A program made the position numbers and the translations under genes. A stretch of 64,000 nt of DNA, from contig CAMASH010000007.1 in assembly GCA_945860745.1 (NCBI GenBank), positions 1 to 64,000 on the forward strand, in the 5' to 3' direction. Positions 1 to 8,495 of this stretch are shown piece by piece (the stretch's first letter is position 1; each line of letters starts with the position of its first letter). This DNA is from Chthoniobacter flavus. Its GTDB lineage: Bacteria > Verrucomicrobiota > Verrucomicrobiia > Chthoniobacterales > Terrimicrobiaceae. Under the pieces are notes generated by a model that had not been told where the DNA came from, did not search any database, and saw only the letters and a program-made list of their open reading frames with translations.

Positions 1-173
1 ATCCCGCGCGAAATCCCCTTGATGGTGAGAAACGCTCTATCCCCCGCGCGGCGCACCCGCACGGTCCGCTCCGGATCGCGCGAAAGATAGCCCTGCACGT
101 AGCGGGTTCCCACTGCGCCGGCCCTCCAGGCGTCGTCCGCCACGAGGAATTTTCGCTCGATCTCAGCAGGCAT
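1..173 (-). CDS. CYTH-domain protein, N-terminal part (window edge)
   Basis: The reading frame opens at an ATG at 173 with MPAEIERKFLV, the E-x-E-x-K signature that begins CYTH / triphosphate tunnel metalloenzymes (class IV adenylate cyclase, thiamine triphosphatase and short-chain polyphosphatase relatives). The visible 57 residues continue with a basic stretch (RTVRVRR) followed by FLTIKG, which matches the first strands of the tunnel where Arg and Lys residues bind triphosphate. The rest lies beyond the window, so the substrate cannot be judged. It is not included as a long frame only because it is cut by the edge. Confidence 0.8.
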   Translation of the reverse strand, partial: MPAEIERKFLVADDAWRAGAVGTRYVQGYLSRDPERTVRVRRAGDRAFLTIKGISRG

Positions 174-223
174 GGCAGGAAAAAAGAAACGGTCGACACG
201 GAGGTTGTCCCTCCCTTCTGAAC

Positions 224-493
224 TTACTTCTTCAGGCGCTTGAAAATGGCAACACCGCGGTCAACCTGCACCAACTCCCAACCCTGGGCACCATTAGTGT
301 TGAGCAACGTTTCCAGCGTGCGGTTGTTGGTCGCGGCATTGACCACGCGGTATTCCCATTGCGGGGTCTTGGCCTGCAAGGCACTGCCGCAGAACAGGAC
401 GATCGCGCATCCGGCCAGAATCCGCCGACCGGGTCCGAAAGTGCGGAAGGAGTTTTTCCATGGAGTCAGGGAATGTGAACGGGACGCTCTCAT
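224..493 (-). CDS. small exported DUF4177-like protein
   Basis: This 89-residue protein has a basic N-terminus, a hydrophobic segment near residues 26-41 (ILAGCAIVLFCGSALQA) that looks like a signal peptide or lipoprotein leader, and then WEYRVV...LNTNGAQGWELVQV. That pattern of WEY near the start and GWELV near the end is typical of DUF4177 / DUF4177-like small domains whose role is unknown. The start at 493 gives a long n-region; a shorter start is possible. It stands alone between the CYTH gene and the YeeE gene, which runs the other way. Confidence 0.6.
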   Translation of the reverse strand: MRASRSHSLTPWKNSFRTFGPGRRILAGCAIVLFCGSALQAKTPQWEYRVVNAATNNRTLETLLNTNGAQGWELVQVDRGVAIFKRLKK

Positions 494-612
494 CTCCGGA
501 TAATAAATTTCGCCCCTTCCTTAGGCAAGATTATTGGCCGCGGAGGTAAGATCTATCGCGTTCAATAAATCGGCATTGCTGCGGGTCAAGGGTCACTGAC
601 AGAATCCCTCTC

Positions 613-1035
613 ATGGTTCCCTCCTTTCTCTACGGCTTCCTGGGCGGATGCCTCATCGGTCTGGGAAGTCTGCTGGGTCTGATCGCAACCGGAAAAATTC
701 CCGGTATCTCGGGAGTCTTCGGAAGATTGTTCCGGCCCAAACCGGGCGACTCGTGGTGGCGGGTGATTTTTCTGCTGGGATTGATTGCGGGCGCGGCGGC
801 AGCGTTTCAGTTCAGCGAACACGCCGCGATCTTCCGTATTCCGCCGGGGCGTTCCCTGCTCATTTTCGCGGTGGCGGGTCTGCTGGTCGGATTCGGAACG
901 CGGCTGGGCGGAGGCTGCACCAGCGGACACGGGGTCTGCGGCATGGGCATGGGGGCGCGCGATTCCCTCGTGGCCACGATGATTTTTATGGCGGCCGGGT
1001 TCGTGACGGTCGCGGCGTTTAGAATTCTGCTATGA
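613..1035 (+). CDS. YeeE/YedE family sulfur transport protein, subunit 1
   Basis: The 140-residue membrane protein has four hydrophobic segments and the family hallmark GGGCTSGHG near residue 100, in which the Cys is thought to pass thiosulfate or other sulfur compounds through YeeE/YedE-type channels. It is a half-length version: the full two-repeat YeeE is about 350 residues, and here the second half is the next gene. The stop overlaps the next start by 4 bp (ATGA), so the two are translationally coupled and probably form one transporter. Substrate specificity is inferred from the family only. Confidence 0.85.
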   Translation: MVPSFLYGFLGGCLIGLGSLLGLIATGKIPGISGVFGRLFRPKPGDSWWRVIFLLGLIAGAAAAFQFSEHAAIFRIPPGRSLLIFAVAGLLVGFGTRLGGGCTSGHGVCGMGMGARDSLVATMIFMAAGFVTVAAFRILL

Positions 1036-1433
1036 AAACACGCGCACTGGTATTGCTGGCGGGAGCACTCTTCGGAGTGGGGCTGGCTATTTCCGGAATG
1101 ACGGACCCGACGCGGGTTGTGGGATTTCTGGATTTATCCGGGGCGTGGGATCCGACCCTGGCCTTTGTGATGGGCGGAGCGTTGCTGGTCTTTGGCAGCG
1201 GTTACTTTCTCCTCAGAAAACGCTTTTCGCTGCCGGCTGCGTCCTCCGGGCCGATCTCGGGGAAACTTGTGGTTGGCGCGATGATCTTTGGCGCCGGTTG
1301 GGGACTCGGCGGATTCTGTCCGGGACCGGCCCTGGCCGATCTGGGTCGCCTTAGCATTGAGGCGCTGGTCTTCGTCACGACCATGGCGGCAGGGATCATC
1401 GTGGCGCAGAGAGTTTTCCGGGCGGACAGGTAG
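1032..1433 (+). CDS. YeeE/YedE family (DUF6691) membrane protein, subunit 2
   Basis: The 133-residue protein has four hydrophobic segments and two family motifs: ISGMTDPTRVVGFLD near residue 21, and GLGGFCPGPAL near residue 95, which holds the conserved Cys of the second YeeE/YedE half. DUF6691 proteins nearly always follow a YeeE half-protein, as here, and complete the channel. The overlap with the upstream gene is 4 bp. A GC-rich hairpin starts right after its stop and may end the transcript. Confidence 0.85.
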   Translation: MKTRALVLLAGALFGVGLAISGMTDPTRVVGFLDLSGAWDPTLAFVMGGALLVFGSGYFLLRKRFSLPAASSGPISGKLVVGAMIFGAGWGLGGFCPGPALADLGRLSIEALVFVTTMAAGIIVAQRVFRADR

Positions 1434-1437
1434 GGCC

Positions 1438-1473
1438 CGACCTCCGGGCGGGCCGCGGTTCGCCCGGAGGTCG
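1438..1473. repeat. REP-like GC-rich hairpin after the YeeE pair
   Basis: Arms CGACCTCCGGGCG and CGCCCGGAGGTCG (13 bp) enclose a 10-base loop, with weaker pairing beyond the arms (GTAG at 1430, CTAC at 1478). It begins at the stop codon of the DUF6691 gene. There is no T-run, so it is more likely a REP-type repeat than a classical terminator. Confidence 0.55.
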
Positions 1474-1589
1474 AACTCTACCCAGCCACATTCTCACGAA
1501 CGCGGCTACGGGGCCGCCGGCGGGAGTCGGCAGGCTCCGGGGCGAAAATGGCTTTTCGCCGGACGCGAATGCGGCACAATGGCACGGAC

Positions 1590-1880
1590 ATGCCGGAAGC
1601 CGATATCAATTTACGCGAGTTGAAAGTGCGCGCCCAACGGCTCAAGCCAGCGGTGCGTCTGGGCAAAGCCGGAATCACGCCGGAGTTTCTGGCCGTTTTT
1701 GAACAGGAGTTGAAGCGCGTCGGCCTGATGAAGTTGCGTTTCGAGGGACACAAGGACAATCGCAAGGCCCTCTCGAAGCAACTGGCCGGGCAAAGCGGAA
1801 GCCTGCTGGTGCAGCAGGTGGGATACACCGCGGTCTTCTATCGCGCGAAACGAGAAGCGGTCGAAGCCACGGAGGAATAG
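1590..1880 (+). CDS. yhbY: YhbY-like CRM-domain RNA-binding protein
   Basis: The 96-residue protein is a single CRM (YhbY) domain: LRELKVRAQRLKPAVRLGKA is followed by GITPEFLAVFEQEL, then LMKLRFEGHKDNRKALSKQL, and ends with the strand VQQVGYTAVFYR. YhbY proteins bind pre-50S particles and take part in ribosome assembly. The start at 1590 (MPEAD) is chosen because the 14 residues encoded before it are not conserved in the family. It is monocistronic, 156 bp after the YeeE pair. Confidence 0.85.
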   Translation: MPEADINLRELKVRAQRLKPAVRLGKAGITPEFLAVFEQELKRVGLMKLRFEGHKDNRKALSKQLAGQSGSLLVQQVGYTAVFYRAKREAVEATEE

Positions 1881-2007
1881 TTCGCGGTGATGGGCAGGGC
1901 GGGCCTGCTGCGCCTTTACCTGATGGGTTGGAACGTGGTGGCGCTGGTGACCCTGCCTTAGGTGTGGACAGCGGGGATTTTTGTGTGAGCAAAACTTATA
2001 CATCACC

Positions 2008-2078
2008 GTGAACATAAACTTACACTCCCGCCTTTTCTCCAAAGGAGTTTAGGTTTAAGTTTAGGTGTAAGTTTCACG
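2008..2078. repeat. inverted pair of hexamer arrays after the GH1 gene
   Basis: On the right lie imperfect hexamers (GTTTAG, GTTTAA, GTTTAG, GTGTAA, GTTTCA) from about 2047 to 2076, and on the left is their complement around AAACTTACAC at 2016-2025. Outer CGTG and CACG also pair. The GH1 stop codon (TCA on this strand, 2074-2076) lies inside the right arm. The gap between yhbY and the glycosidase is filled mostly by this array; nothing else is recognisable from 1881 to 2007. Confidence 0.65.
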
Positions 2079-3576
2079 CTCCGCCCTCTTTAATCAGACG
2101 CGCATAGGTTTCGGAGGGATTATCCCCCAGGTAGTCGGTGGCGGAGCGGGCGGCGTTGTTGGTGTAGTCCACGCTGAAAAGTCCGAATCGCGGGGTGTAG
2201 GATCCCCATTCGTAATTGTCGGTGATGGACCAGTGGAGATAGCCGAGCAGGGGGACTTCCTCGGCTTGCAAGCGGCGGACCTGGGCAAGGTGGGCCTCAA
2301 GGAATTCACTGCGGGTCACGCGGTCGCGCCGGGCGTGGGAGATGCTATTGTCGAACTTGCGGCGCAGGGCCATGCCGTTCTCGGCGATGAGGACGCCGCG
2401 CTGGAAATCGGCAGCATAGTATTTGCAGAAAAAATGCAAACCTTCAGGCAGCATGTGCCAGTCCCACCATTTGCGGGAAAGGCCGTCCATGAGGTGGCCG
2501 TGAACACTTTTGCTTTTAAACTCGAGATCGGCAAAGTGGGGCGGGCGGAAGATGTGACCGGTGAAGGGATCGTAGTAGTCGAGGCCCAGGTAATCGAGCA
2601 CGCGAGGACGTTTTGATTGGTCGAGGGTATCGAGGAAAAACCGGAAGGCCTCCGCGGTGGCACGGCTCGGGGCCAGGAAATTGGTGAGGTAATGAATGAG
2701 ACGGCCCAGCCAGACCCACGGGTCGGTGTGAAAGGGAAGTTTGGCGGCCAGGATGGCGCGATGGAGGTTCTTGGAACCTTCGAGCAGATAGCGACGCAGC
2801 CCGGTGCGGCTGATCCCGCGTTCCCGTGCGCAGAGCAGGTCGAGAAGCATTTTCTCCGACCAATAAACATCGCTGCAAAACGTGTTCATGGTCACCTGCG
2901 GGGTGGTCCAGCCCTGCGCTTCGTAAAGATCGTGGATGGCATTGTAAGCGCGGACATGCGCGGCCAGAAGACGGTTGTAGGCCGCGATGCCGATCTTCAT
3001 GCCGCTGCCGGCGTTGCCGGGGAAATGGCGGTTCAGATAAGTGTTCAGAACAAGCATGTTCGGCTCGTTGAGGGTGACGAACCAATGCAGGGGGGCTTGT
3101 TTATGAAACACGATCAGCCGCTGGTTGACATGGGCGACGGTGAGGGCGACGAAGCGCTCGAAGAGCGCGGGCGTTTCGTCATCCAGCCAGGCGTCCACCC
3201 CGAGCCAGGCCGGATGGGTGAAATGTTGGAGGGTGAGGACGGGTTCCAGACCCGACTTCCGGCACGCGGCGATGATGTCGGTGTAATGATCGAGGGCGGC
3301 AAGGTCGAAGTCCGGCGGGGCGGAGCGCTGCGTGCCGGGGGAAGGCTGGACCCGCGGCCATTCGATGCTGAGACGGAAGGCGGTGAGACCAATAGCGCGG
3401 CAGCGGGCGAAGTCCTGCTCGTACCGATGCCAGAAATCGGCGGCCTGCCCGGTGCGCATGACGCGGTCCTGCGTTTCCGATTCGGCCCAGTTGTTTTGCG
3501 GCTGGCCGGGGCCATTGTAACCGCCCTCGCATTGATAGCCGGAGCTGGCAACGCCCCACAAAAAGTCATTGGTCAT
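2074..3576 (-). CDS. glycoside hydrolase family 1 (beta-glucosidase type)
   Basis: The 500-residue protein has the length and order of a GH1 (beta/alpha)8 barrel. It starts with FLWGVASSGYQCEG (the WG-x-AT/S-SYQ signature), has the acid/base Glu171 in TLNEP and the nucleophile Glu399 in LIAENG, and ends with YLHWSITDNYEWGSYTPRFG, the conserved aglycone-side Trp region. There is no signal peptide, so it acts in the cytoplasm on imported or internal beta-glycosides. Its first residues MTND are encoded by a TGACCAT heptamer array that runs into the start. It lies downstream of a lipid-type glycosyltransferase on the same strand; a role in glycolipid turnover is only a guess. Confidence 0.92.
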   Translation of the reverse strand: MTNDFLWGVASSGYQCEGGYNGPGQPQNNWAESETQDRVMRTGQAADFWHRYEQDFARCRAIGLTAFRLSIEWPRVQPSPGTQRSAPPDFDLAALDHYTDIIAACRKSGLEPVLTLQHFTHPAWLGVDAWLDDETPALFERFVALTVAHVNQRLIVFHKQAPLHWFVTLNEPNMLVLNTYLNRHFPGNAGSGMKIGIAAYNRLLAAHVRAYNAIHDLYEAQGWTTPQVTMNTFCSDVYWSEKMLLDLLCARERGISRTGLRRYLLEGSKNLHRAILAAKLPFHTDPWVWLGRLIHYLTNFLAPSRATAEAFRFFLDTLDQSKRPRVLDYLGLDYYDPFTGHIFRPPHFADLEFKSKSVHGHLMDGLSRKWWDWHMLPEGLHFFCKYYAADFQRGVLIAENGMALRRKFDNSISHARRDRVTRSEFLEAHLAQVRRLQAEEVPLLGYLHWSITDNYEWGSYTPRFGLFSVDYTNNAARSATDYLGDNPSETYARLIKEGGA

Positions 3577-3648
3577 GGGTCAATGGTCATTGGCAGGGAG
3601 ATCGCGTGGCACAAACAAATGACTAATGACCATTGACCAATGACCATT
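3565..3648. repeat. mirrored TGACCAT/TGACCAA heptamer arrays
   Basis: The left array (3565-3593) reads GTCATTGGTCAT followed by GGTCAATGGTCATTGG, and the right array (3618-3648) reads AATGACTAATGACC followed by ATTGACCAATGACCATT. The two are complementary and would form a long imperfect hairpin with a 24-base loop. The left array includes the GH1 start codon. The array occupies almost the whole gap between the glycosyltransferase and the GH1 gene. Confidence 0.85.
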
Positions 3649-3652
3649 CCCC

Positions 3653-4837
3653 TCATCCCTTTTGGGCTTCGAGGCGTTTGCGGAGGGCTTTTTCCCGCTG
3701 GCGGGAAATAATGGCCGGCTTGCATGCGGGGGATTCGGCCACGATGCGGGCGATATCCGCCGCGGCACTTGGACGACCAAGCCGGCGGGCATTTTCACTC
3801 ATGGCGGCGATGCGGTCCGGGTCGTCGAGCAGGCGGCCGATTTTGTGGTTCAGCACGGTGACCTCGGTACATTTGACCGCGGCCCCGGCTTCAAGCAGGA
3901 CGTCGGAGTTGCGTTCCTCCTGCCCGCCGATGGGATCAAGCACGACGATGGGTAATCCGCGGGCCAGGGCCTCGGCCGTGGTGAGGCCGCCGGGCTTGCT
4001 AAGCAGGAGGGTGGCGGCTCCGAGCAGGTCAGGCATCTCCCTCGTGTAGCCGAGCACCCGGAAACGATCCTCGCGTCCGGCGGTGAGCTCTTCGATGTCC
4101 TTCTGCAGTCCGGCGTTCTTTCCGCAGACAATGATCGCCTGAAAGTCGCGTTGAAGTTGAAGGAGACGGCGCACGACGGCGATGGCGGGGCTGAGCCCGA
4201 GGGCACCGCCTGCAACGAGAAGGGTGGGTTTGACGGGATCGAGACTGTGCCGCGTGAGCACGGCCGCACGATCGACCGGCCGGGCAAATTCCGGTTCAAT
4301 GGGGATGCCCGTGACATGAATGCGGTCACCGGGAAGACCGAGGCCTTCCATGTGGATTTTGTCATCCTCCTGCGCCACGAAGTACCAATGGAACGCCCGT
4401 GTGATCCAATAGGCGTGAAAATGGAAATCGGTCACGGCGATGCCGAGTTCGGCCTCGAGCCGGCCGATGCGGATGAGATAGGAAAGCACGCCAGCGGGCA
4501 TGAAATGGGTGCAGATGATCGAGTCGGGCTTGAACTCGCGGACGAGATTGATGAGGGGCAGGGCCTGGGTGAGGTCGAGCGCGACGCGGCCCCGGTCCGA
4601 GACCCAGGGGTCGTCGCTGGTCTCATACCACCAGCCGAGGAACTTCGGAAGTTGCTTGGAGAGTTGTTTGTAGAGAGTGGAATAAAGCTGCTTGTGCAGC
4701 ACATTGGTGTGGTCGAGCGAATCATCGACCAGCACCTCCTCAACGTCCGGGCGGGCGCGGAAAGACTTGGCTAAGGCGTCGGCCGCCATGACGTGGCCGG
4801 AACCGACGGAGGCGGAGAGAATGAGGATGCGCTTCAC
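3653..4837 (-). CDS. MGDG-synthase / UgtP-like glycosyltransferase (GT28 type)
   Basis: The 394-residue protein opens with ILILSASVGSGHVMAADAL, the G-x-GH motif that starts monogalactosyldiacylglycerol synthases and processive diacylglycerol glucosyltransferases. A MurG-like C-terminal half follows with TLLVAGGALG near residue 205 and LSKPGGLTTAEALARGLP near residue 283, which binds the UDP-sugar. By family it transfers a hexose to diacylglycerol at the inner membrane face. The sugar cannot be read from the sequence. It lies upstream of the GH1 gene on the same strand. A short AACCACTAATG-type repeat precedes the start. Confidence 0.85.
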   Translation of the reverse strand: MKRILILSASVGSGHVMAADALAKSFRARPDVEEVLVDDSLDHTNVLHKQLYSTLYKQLSKQLPKFLGWWYETSDDPWVSDRGRVALDLTQALPLINLVREFKPDSIICTHFMPAGVLSYLIRIGRLEAELGIAVTDFHFHAYWITRAFHWYFVAQEDDKIHMEGLGLPGDRIHVTGIPIEPEFARPVDRAAVLTRHSLDPVKPTLLVAGGALGLSPAIAVVRRLLQLQRDFQAIIVCGKNAGLQKDIEELTAGREDRFRVLGYTREMPDLLGAATLLLSKPGGLTTAEALARGLPIVVLDPIGGQEERNSDVLLEAGAAVKCTEVTVLNHKIGRLLDDPDRIAAMSENARRLGRPSAAADIARIVAESPACKPAIISRQREKALRKRLEAQKG

Positions 4838-4847
4838 AGATGTTTTG

Positions 4848-4886
4848 AACCACTAATGATCACAAATTGGCACGAACCTAATGACC
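4848..4886. repeat. AACCACTAATG-type short periodic repeat
   Basis: AACCACTAATGATCACAAAT and then GGCACGAACCTAATGACC lie just upstream of the glycosyltransferase start. The unit (AACCACTAATG followed by xCAC) is shared with the array at 14286-14361 upstream of rplV, which suggests one dispersed family. Confidence 0.5.
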
Positions 4887-4926
4887 AGAGAGGCCCCTTT
4901 TTGTTTAGGGAATATGAGTGGCTTTT

Positions 4927-6267
4927 TCACGTCCCGATGGGCTGGAGGGAATAGAGGCCGTTCGTGATGGTCCAGGCCTCATCGGCCGGCAGGCGTTTTT
5001 GTTCGTGACCCATGCCCCAGGAATCAGAGTAGACGATTTCCTTGGTTGCGGTGTTGTAACCGATGATAAGCCGCATGTGTCCACCGGAAGCCTGCGGGAT
5101 ATCCTTTTCCGGCACGAAACCCAGCCGGACGGACCACAAGAGCGGGATGCCCTCGTCAATACTGCGCTGGATTTCCCGCTGGAACTTGCCGAAGTCCGCG
5201 GTTTTTTTCAGGCGGACTTCCTGGTAGATCGCGGGGTTCATCTGATCGAAGCATTTGCCCACATCGATGATCGGGCCGGAAAGGGAGATCTCGGGTGCGA
5301 GTTTGCCCCGCTTGGTGGCGCGGTTGTATTCGTCGAGGAGTTTGAGGAAGTCCGCGACATTCCAATCGTAGAGGGACTTGGTTTTCACCCCGAATCGGGC
5401 GGTGAGTTTCTTCATGGATTCGAACATGGCGTCCGGGCTGGTGCCTTTGGAGCCGTCGCTGTCGGCGATCTGGGCCAGTTCGTGCTGATCGACTTCCGCG
5501 CCATAGTAGCGCAGGACGCGTTCGGCCGAGGCCACGACGCAGTACCCTTTCTGGCCTTGATCGACCATGGGAATGTCCTTGAGCCAGACGGTGCCGTCGG
5601 CCAGGCGTTCGAGGTGGTCGCGGCCGACGAAACGCTTCACGGCGTCGCGGGAGGCGTTGGCGGGCACGGTGGCTCCGATGGCGCGCACGGCGGTGTTTTT
5701 CGGGCGGATGGTGAGACGGATAAACTCGGCGCGAAAGGGAGTGTCTTTGGCCCGCGACTCCTTGGTGGCGCTCCATTCGAGGAGGTATTCGGTGGTGTCC
5801 AGTTCCCACAGACGTCCCTCCGCCTTGACCGCGCTGGTGGCATCGCGCCCGCGCTCGACCGGCGGGCGTCCGGTCAGGGCGCTGAGGTCCGCCGTGATGT
5901 CGGCGAGGAGTTTTTCAAAGGGCTTCTCGCCGAGGTCGCCGGCATCGCCCCGGTTGAAGTAAATCAGCGTGGCCTCGGACAGTTTGCCCTCCCGAAAGCG
6001 GAGCAGAACTTCGTCCAGCGGACGCTGGCCGAAAGTGAGTCCCTTCGCAGCGGTGCGGGCGGTGTCCTGCGCGGCCGAGGTCCACTCGAAACGGAGGGCC
6101 TTGAAGTCGGGTTCGACCTCGAGGGAGGTGGTTTCCCAGAGATTGGGCCGCAGAAGAATGCCGTCCATCGTCGCCGGTGAAGATGACGGAGCGGGAGCGG
6201 CGTCCTGGGCACGGACTCCTCCGGCGGCGATCCCGAGAAAGACCAATGAGGCCAAAACGTTTTTCAT
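4927..6267 (-). CDS. secreted C39-like / papain-fold cysteine peptidase
   Basis: The 446-residue protein starts at ATG 6267 (MKNVLASLVFLGIAAGGVRA), a clear signal peptide ending in RAQ; an upstream extension is not plausible. The C-terminal half is a Peptidase_C39_2-like domain: IPMVDQGQKGYCVVASAERV with catalytic Cys243, GGHMRLIIGYN with His397, and YSDSWG with Asp415, in the Cys-His-Asp order of papain-fold enzymes. The first 200 residues show no known domain. It probably acts outside the cytoplasmic membrane. It is divergent from the pyrophosphatase gene with a 46-bp gap, so the two promoters must overlap. Confidence 0.75.
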   Translation of the reverse strand: MKNVLASLVFLGIAAGGVRAQDAAPAPSSSPATMDGILLRPNLWETTSLEVEPDFKALRFEWTSAAQDTARTAAKGLTFGQRPLDEVLLRFREGKLSEATLIYFNRGDAGDLGEKPFEKLLADITADLSALTGRPPVERGRDATSAVKAEGRLWELDTTEYLLEWSATKESRAKDTPFRAEFIRLTIRPKNTAVRAIGATVPANASRDAVKRFVGRDHLERLADGTVWLKDIPMVDQGQKGYCVVASAERVLRYYGAEVDQHELAQIADSDGSKGTSPDAMFESMKKLTARFGVKTKSLYDWNVADFLKLLDEYNRATKRGKLAPEISLSGPIIDVGKCFDQMNPAIYQEVRLKKTADFGKFQREIQRSIDEGIPLLWSVRLGFVPEKDIPQASGGHMRLIIGYNTATKEIVYSDSWGMGHEQKRLPADEAWTITNGLYSLQPIGT

Positions 6268-6313
6268 AGGCTCTTTTCTATCGTCCAAATCTGGTCCAGT
6301 CTGTCGAGCACAC

Positions 6314-7960
6314 ATGCAGACCCTCGTAATCGGCCACAAGAACCCTGATATGGACGCCATTTGCTCCGCGATCGGCTACGCGGAATTCAAGAAATCCTCC
6401 AGCGCCGAAAACGTGCTGCCCGCCCGCTGCGGCAACACGAATGCCCGGATTGATTTTGCCCTGGAGAAATTCGGTTTCGACGCCCCGCTTTTTGTCACGA
6501 GTGTCCAGCCCCGGGTCGAGGACGTGATGGAACACGATGTGATCTGCGCGGGCCGCGACGAACCGGTCTACGAGGCGCTGACCCGCATCGGGGAAAACCG
6601 TTTTCGCGGCCTCCCCGTGGTGGATGAAGGCCGGCGGTGTGTCGGCCTGATTTCCGGCTTCAAGATCAGCGAGTATCTTTTCCCGCCGAAGGACAAGGTG
6701 TCCTCCGCCCGCGAGGTGCATGCCTCGCTCAAAGACATCACAGAAACTCTGGACGGACGGTTGCTGGCGGGGCCACCGGAAAGCGAAGCCCGGGATTTGA
6801 TTCTGGTGGTGGCGGCAATGCAGACCGATTCCTTCGAACGCCGGCTGGCCCTGATGGACCATGAAAAGACCGTCCTCATCGTGGGGGACCGCCGGAACAT
6901 TCAGCGCATGGCCATCACGTCGGGGGTCCACGCCCTGATCGTGACGGGAAACATGCCGGTCGATGACGAAATTCTCGGTTTGGCCCGGGAGCACAGAACC
7001 GGGGTGATCAGTTCGCCGCACGACACGGCCACGACGGTGCTTCTGGGCCGCAGCGCGGTCCGGGCCGGGCGGATGATCTACGATGACTATATTTCCGTGA
7101 CGGCGGAAACCCCGCTGGCAGAAGCCCGGCGGGAAGTGGCCCTTTTGCCGCAGTTCGCCTTTCCCGTCCTCGATTGCGAACGGCGGCTGGCCGGGATTCT
7201 TTCCAAAAGCGATTTCCTCAAACCGGTGCCGCGCCAGTTGATTTTAGTGGACCACAACGAGCTGACCCAGGCGGTGGACGGAGCGGATGACATTTCCATC
7301 GTGGAGATTATCGATCACCACCGGATCGGGGCGGCGCCGACCGAGGCCCCCATTTTGTTCATGAACCGGCCGGTGGGATCCACCTGCACCATCGTCGCCA
7401 CGCTGTTTCAGCAGGCCGGCTTTTCCATTCCAAAAAATCTGGCCGGTCTGCTGATGTGCGGGGTGATTTCCGACACGCTGAACCTGACCTCGCCGACGAC
7501 CACCGACGTTGACCGCGCAGTGATGAAGGCGCTTTCGCAGATCAGCGGGGTCGATCCGGCCACGCTGGCGTCCGAGATCTTCTCGGTGGGATCCCCGCTG
7601 TTAACCATGGAGGCCGGCGAGGCGGTGACGGCGGACTGCAAGGAATACGAGGAACGCGGCCAGCGCTTCAGTGTGGCGCAAATCGAGGAACTGAGTTTCG
7701 CACCGTTCGAGTCCAAAAAGAGCGCCCTGCTTGATGCCCTCGAGGCTTACCGTGTGGCCCGCCGCTATGTATTTTCGACACTGCTGGTCACCGATGTGAA
7801 CACGCAAAATTCCATTTTGCTCGTTCGCGGAGCCCATTCCTTCACCCGCCTGATTGATTATCCCGAGGCCGGGGACGGCGCCTGGAAGCTGGACGGCGTG
7901 GTATCGCGCAAAAAGCAGCTACTGCCCTATCTGACCGGCCTGCTGGGCCGGAGGGCGTGA
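6314..7960 (+). CDS. ppaC: manganese-dependent inorganic pyrophosphatase with CBS and DRTGG domains
   Basis: The 548-residue family II pyrophosphatase begins with VIGHKNPDMDAICSA, which gives the first metal ligands (His8, Asp12, Asp14). It is followed by a CBS pair and DRTGG insert (EDVMEHDVICAG, RFRGLPVVDEG, EHRTGVISSPHDT), then the DHH part IVEIIDHHRIG and the DHHA2 domain with VVSRKKQLLPYL near the C-terminus. Nucleotide-binding CBS domains regulate such enzymes. Start 6314 is fixed by the family N-terminus; the frame extends upstream without meaning. It hydrolyses PPi in the cytoplasm. Confidence 0.95.
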   Translation: MQTLVIGHKNPDMDAICSAIGYAEFKKSSSAENVLPARCGNTNARIDFALEKFGFDAPLFVTSVQPRVEDVMEHDVICAGRDEPVYEALTRIGENRFRGLPVVDEGRRCVGLISGFKISEYLFPPKDKVSSAREVHASLKDITETLDGRLLAGPPESEARDLILVVAAMQTDSFERRLALMDHEKTVLIVGDRRNIQRMAITSGVHALIVTGNMPVDDEILGLAREHRTGVISSPHDTATTVLLGRSAVRAGRMIYDDYISVTAETPLAEARREVALLPQFAFPVLDCERRLAGILSKSDFLKPVPRQLILVDHNELTQAVDGADDISIVEIIDHHRIGAAPTEAPILFMNRPVGSTCTIVATLFQQAGFSIPKNLAGLLMCGVISDTLNLTSPTTTDVDRAVMKALSQISGVDPATLASEIFSVGSPLLTMEAGEAVTADCKEYEERGQRFSVAQIEELSFAPFESKKSALLDALEAYRVARRYVFSTLLVTDVNTQNSILLVRGAHSFTRLIDYPEAGDGAWKLDGVVSRKKQLLPYLTGLLGRRA

Positions 7961-8055
7961 TTGCCACGCGGTCGCCCGAAAAATCCGATTCCGCGTGCAC
8001 TCCTTGAAAAATTCAGGCAAGCGCAAGGGGAACGCTTCAGCCGATACTCACCGCC

Positions 8056-8391
8056 ATGAATGAACTCACCCTCGCCCCGCAAAACACCGCACTGCTACCC
8101 GCCGATCCCGCGGCCAGCCCGTTCAAGATTGTGGTGGATCCCGCCATGCGCACCCGTCTGTGCAATGCTCTCATTGCACTGATCGAGAACCACGACCGCG
8201 AACTGGCCCGGCATTTTTCCGAAGGCCGCCTTGCGCTCGACAGCTACAAGGAATACATCGAAATCTTCGCCAGCAGCCTCAAGCAAACCATGGAGAGCCG
8301 CGAAGGCGTCGATTATCTGCTGCGCGCCTGCGGGTTCGAGGTGAAGTCTGACGAAATCAACCTCCAGCCGGAAACGCGCTGGAAGGAATAG
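8056..8391 (+). CDS. hypothetical protein, 111 aa
   Basis: I do not recognise this protein. It is soluble, without a signal or membrane segment, and mostly helical to judge from its composition (MRTRLCNALIALIENHDREL, then EYIEIFASSLKQTMESREGV). It lies 95 bp after the pyrophosphatase gene on the same strand, with a reasonable ATG and ordinary codon use, which supports it as a real gene. It is the last gene before the transposase-related region. Confidence 0.5.
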   Translation: MNELTLAPQNTALLPADPAASPFKIVVDPAMRTRLCNALIALIENHDRELARHFSEGRLALDSYKEYIEIFASSLKQTMESREGVDYLLRACGFEVKSDEINLQPETRWKE

Positions 8392-8495
8392 CCGCTTTCA
8401 TCAGCGGAGAACGCCGCCGCAGTGTCGGTTCGAACCGAGGACATAGGTGACAAATAAACCGAGCACGCAGCGTATGAGTCAAGGGAAAGGAGTCC

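Noticed and set aside
5969-6313. N-terminal extension of the pyrophosphatase
   Set aside because: The family N-terminus (VIGHKNPD) starts at 6314, and the extension is antisense to the signal peptide of the C39-like gene.
8392-8495. A GGACATAGGTGACA stretch as an insertion-sequence end
   Set aside because: It resembles known IS ends only vaguely, and no partner end or transposase frame was found.
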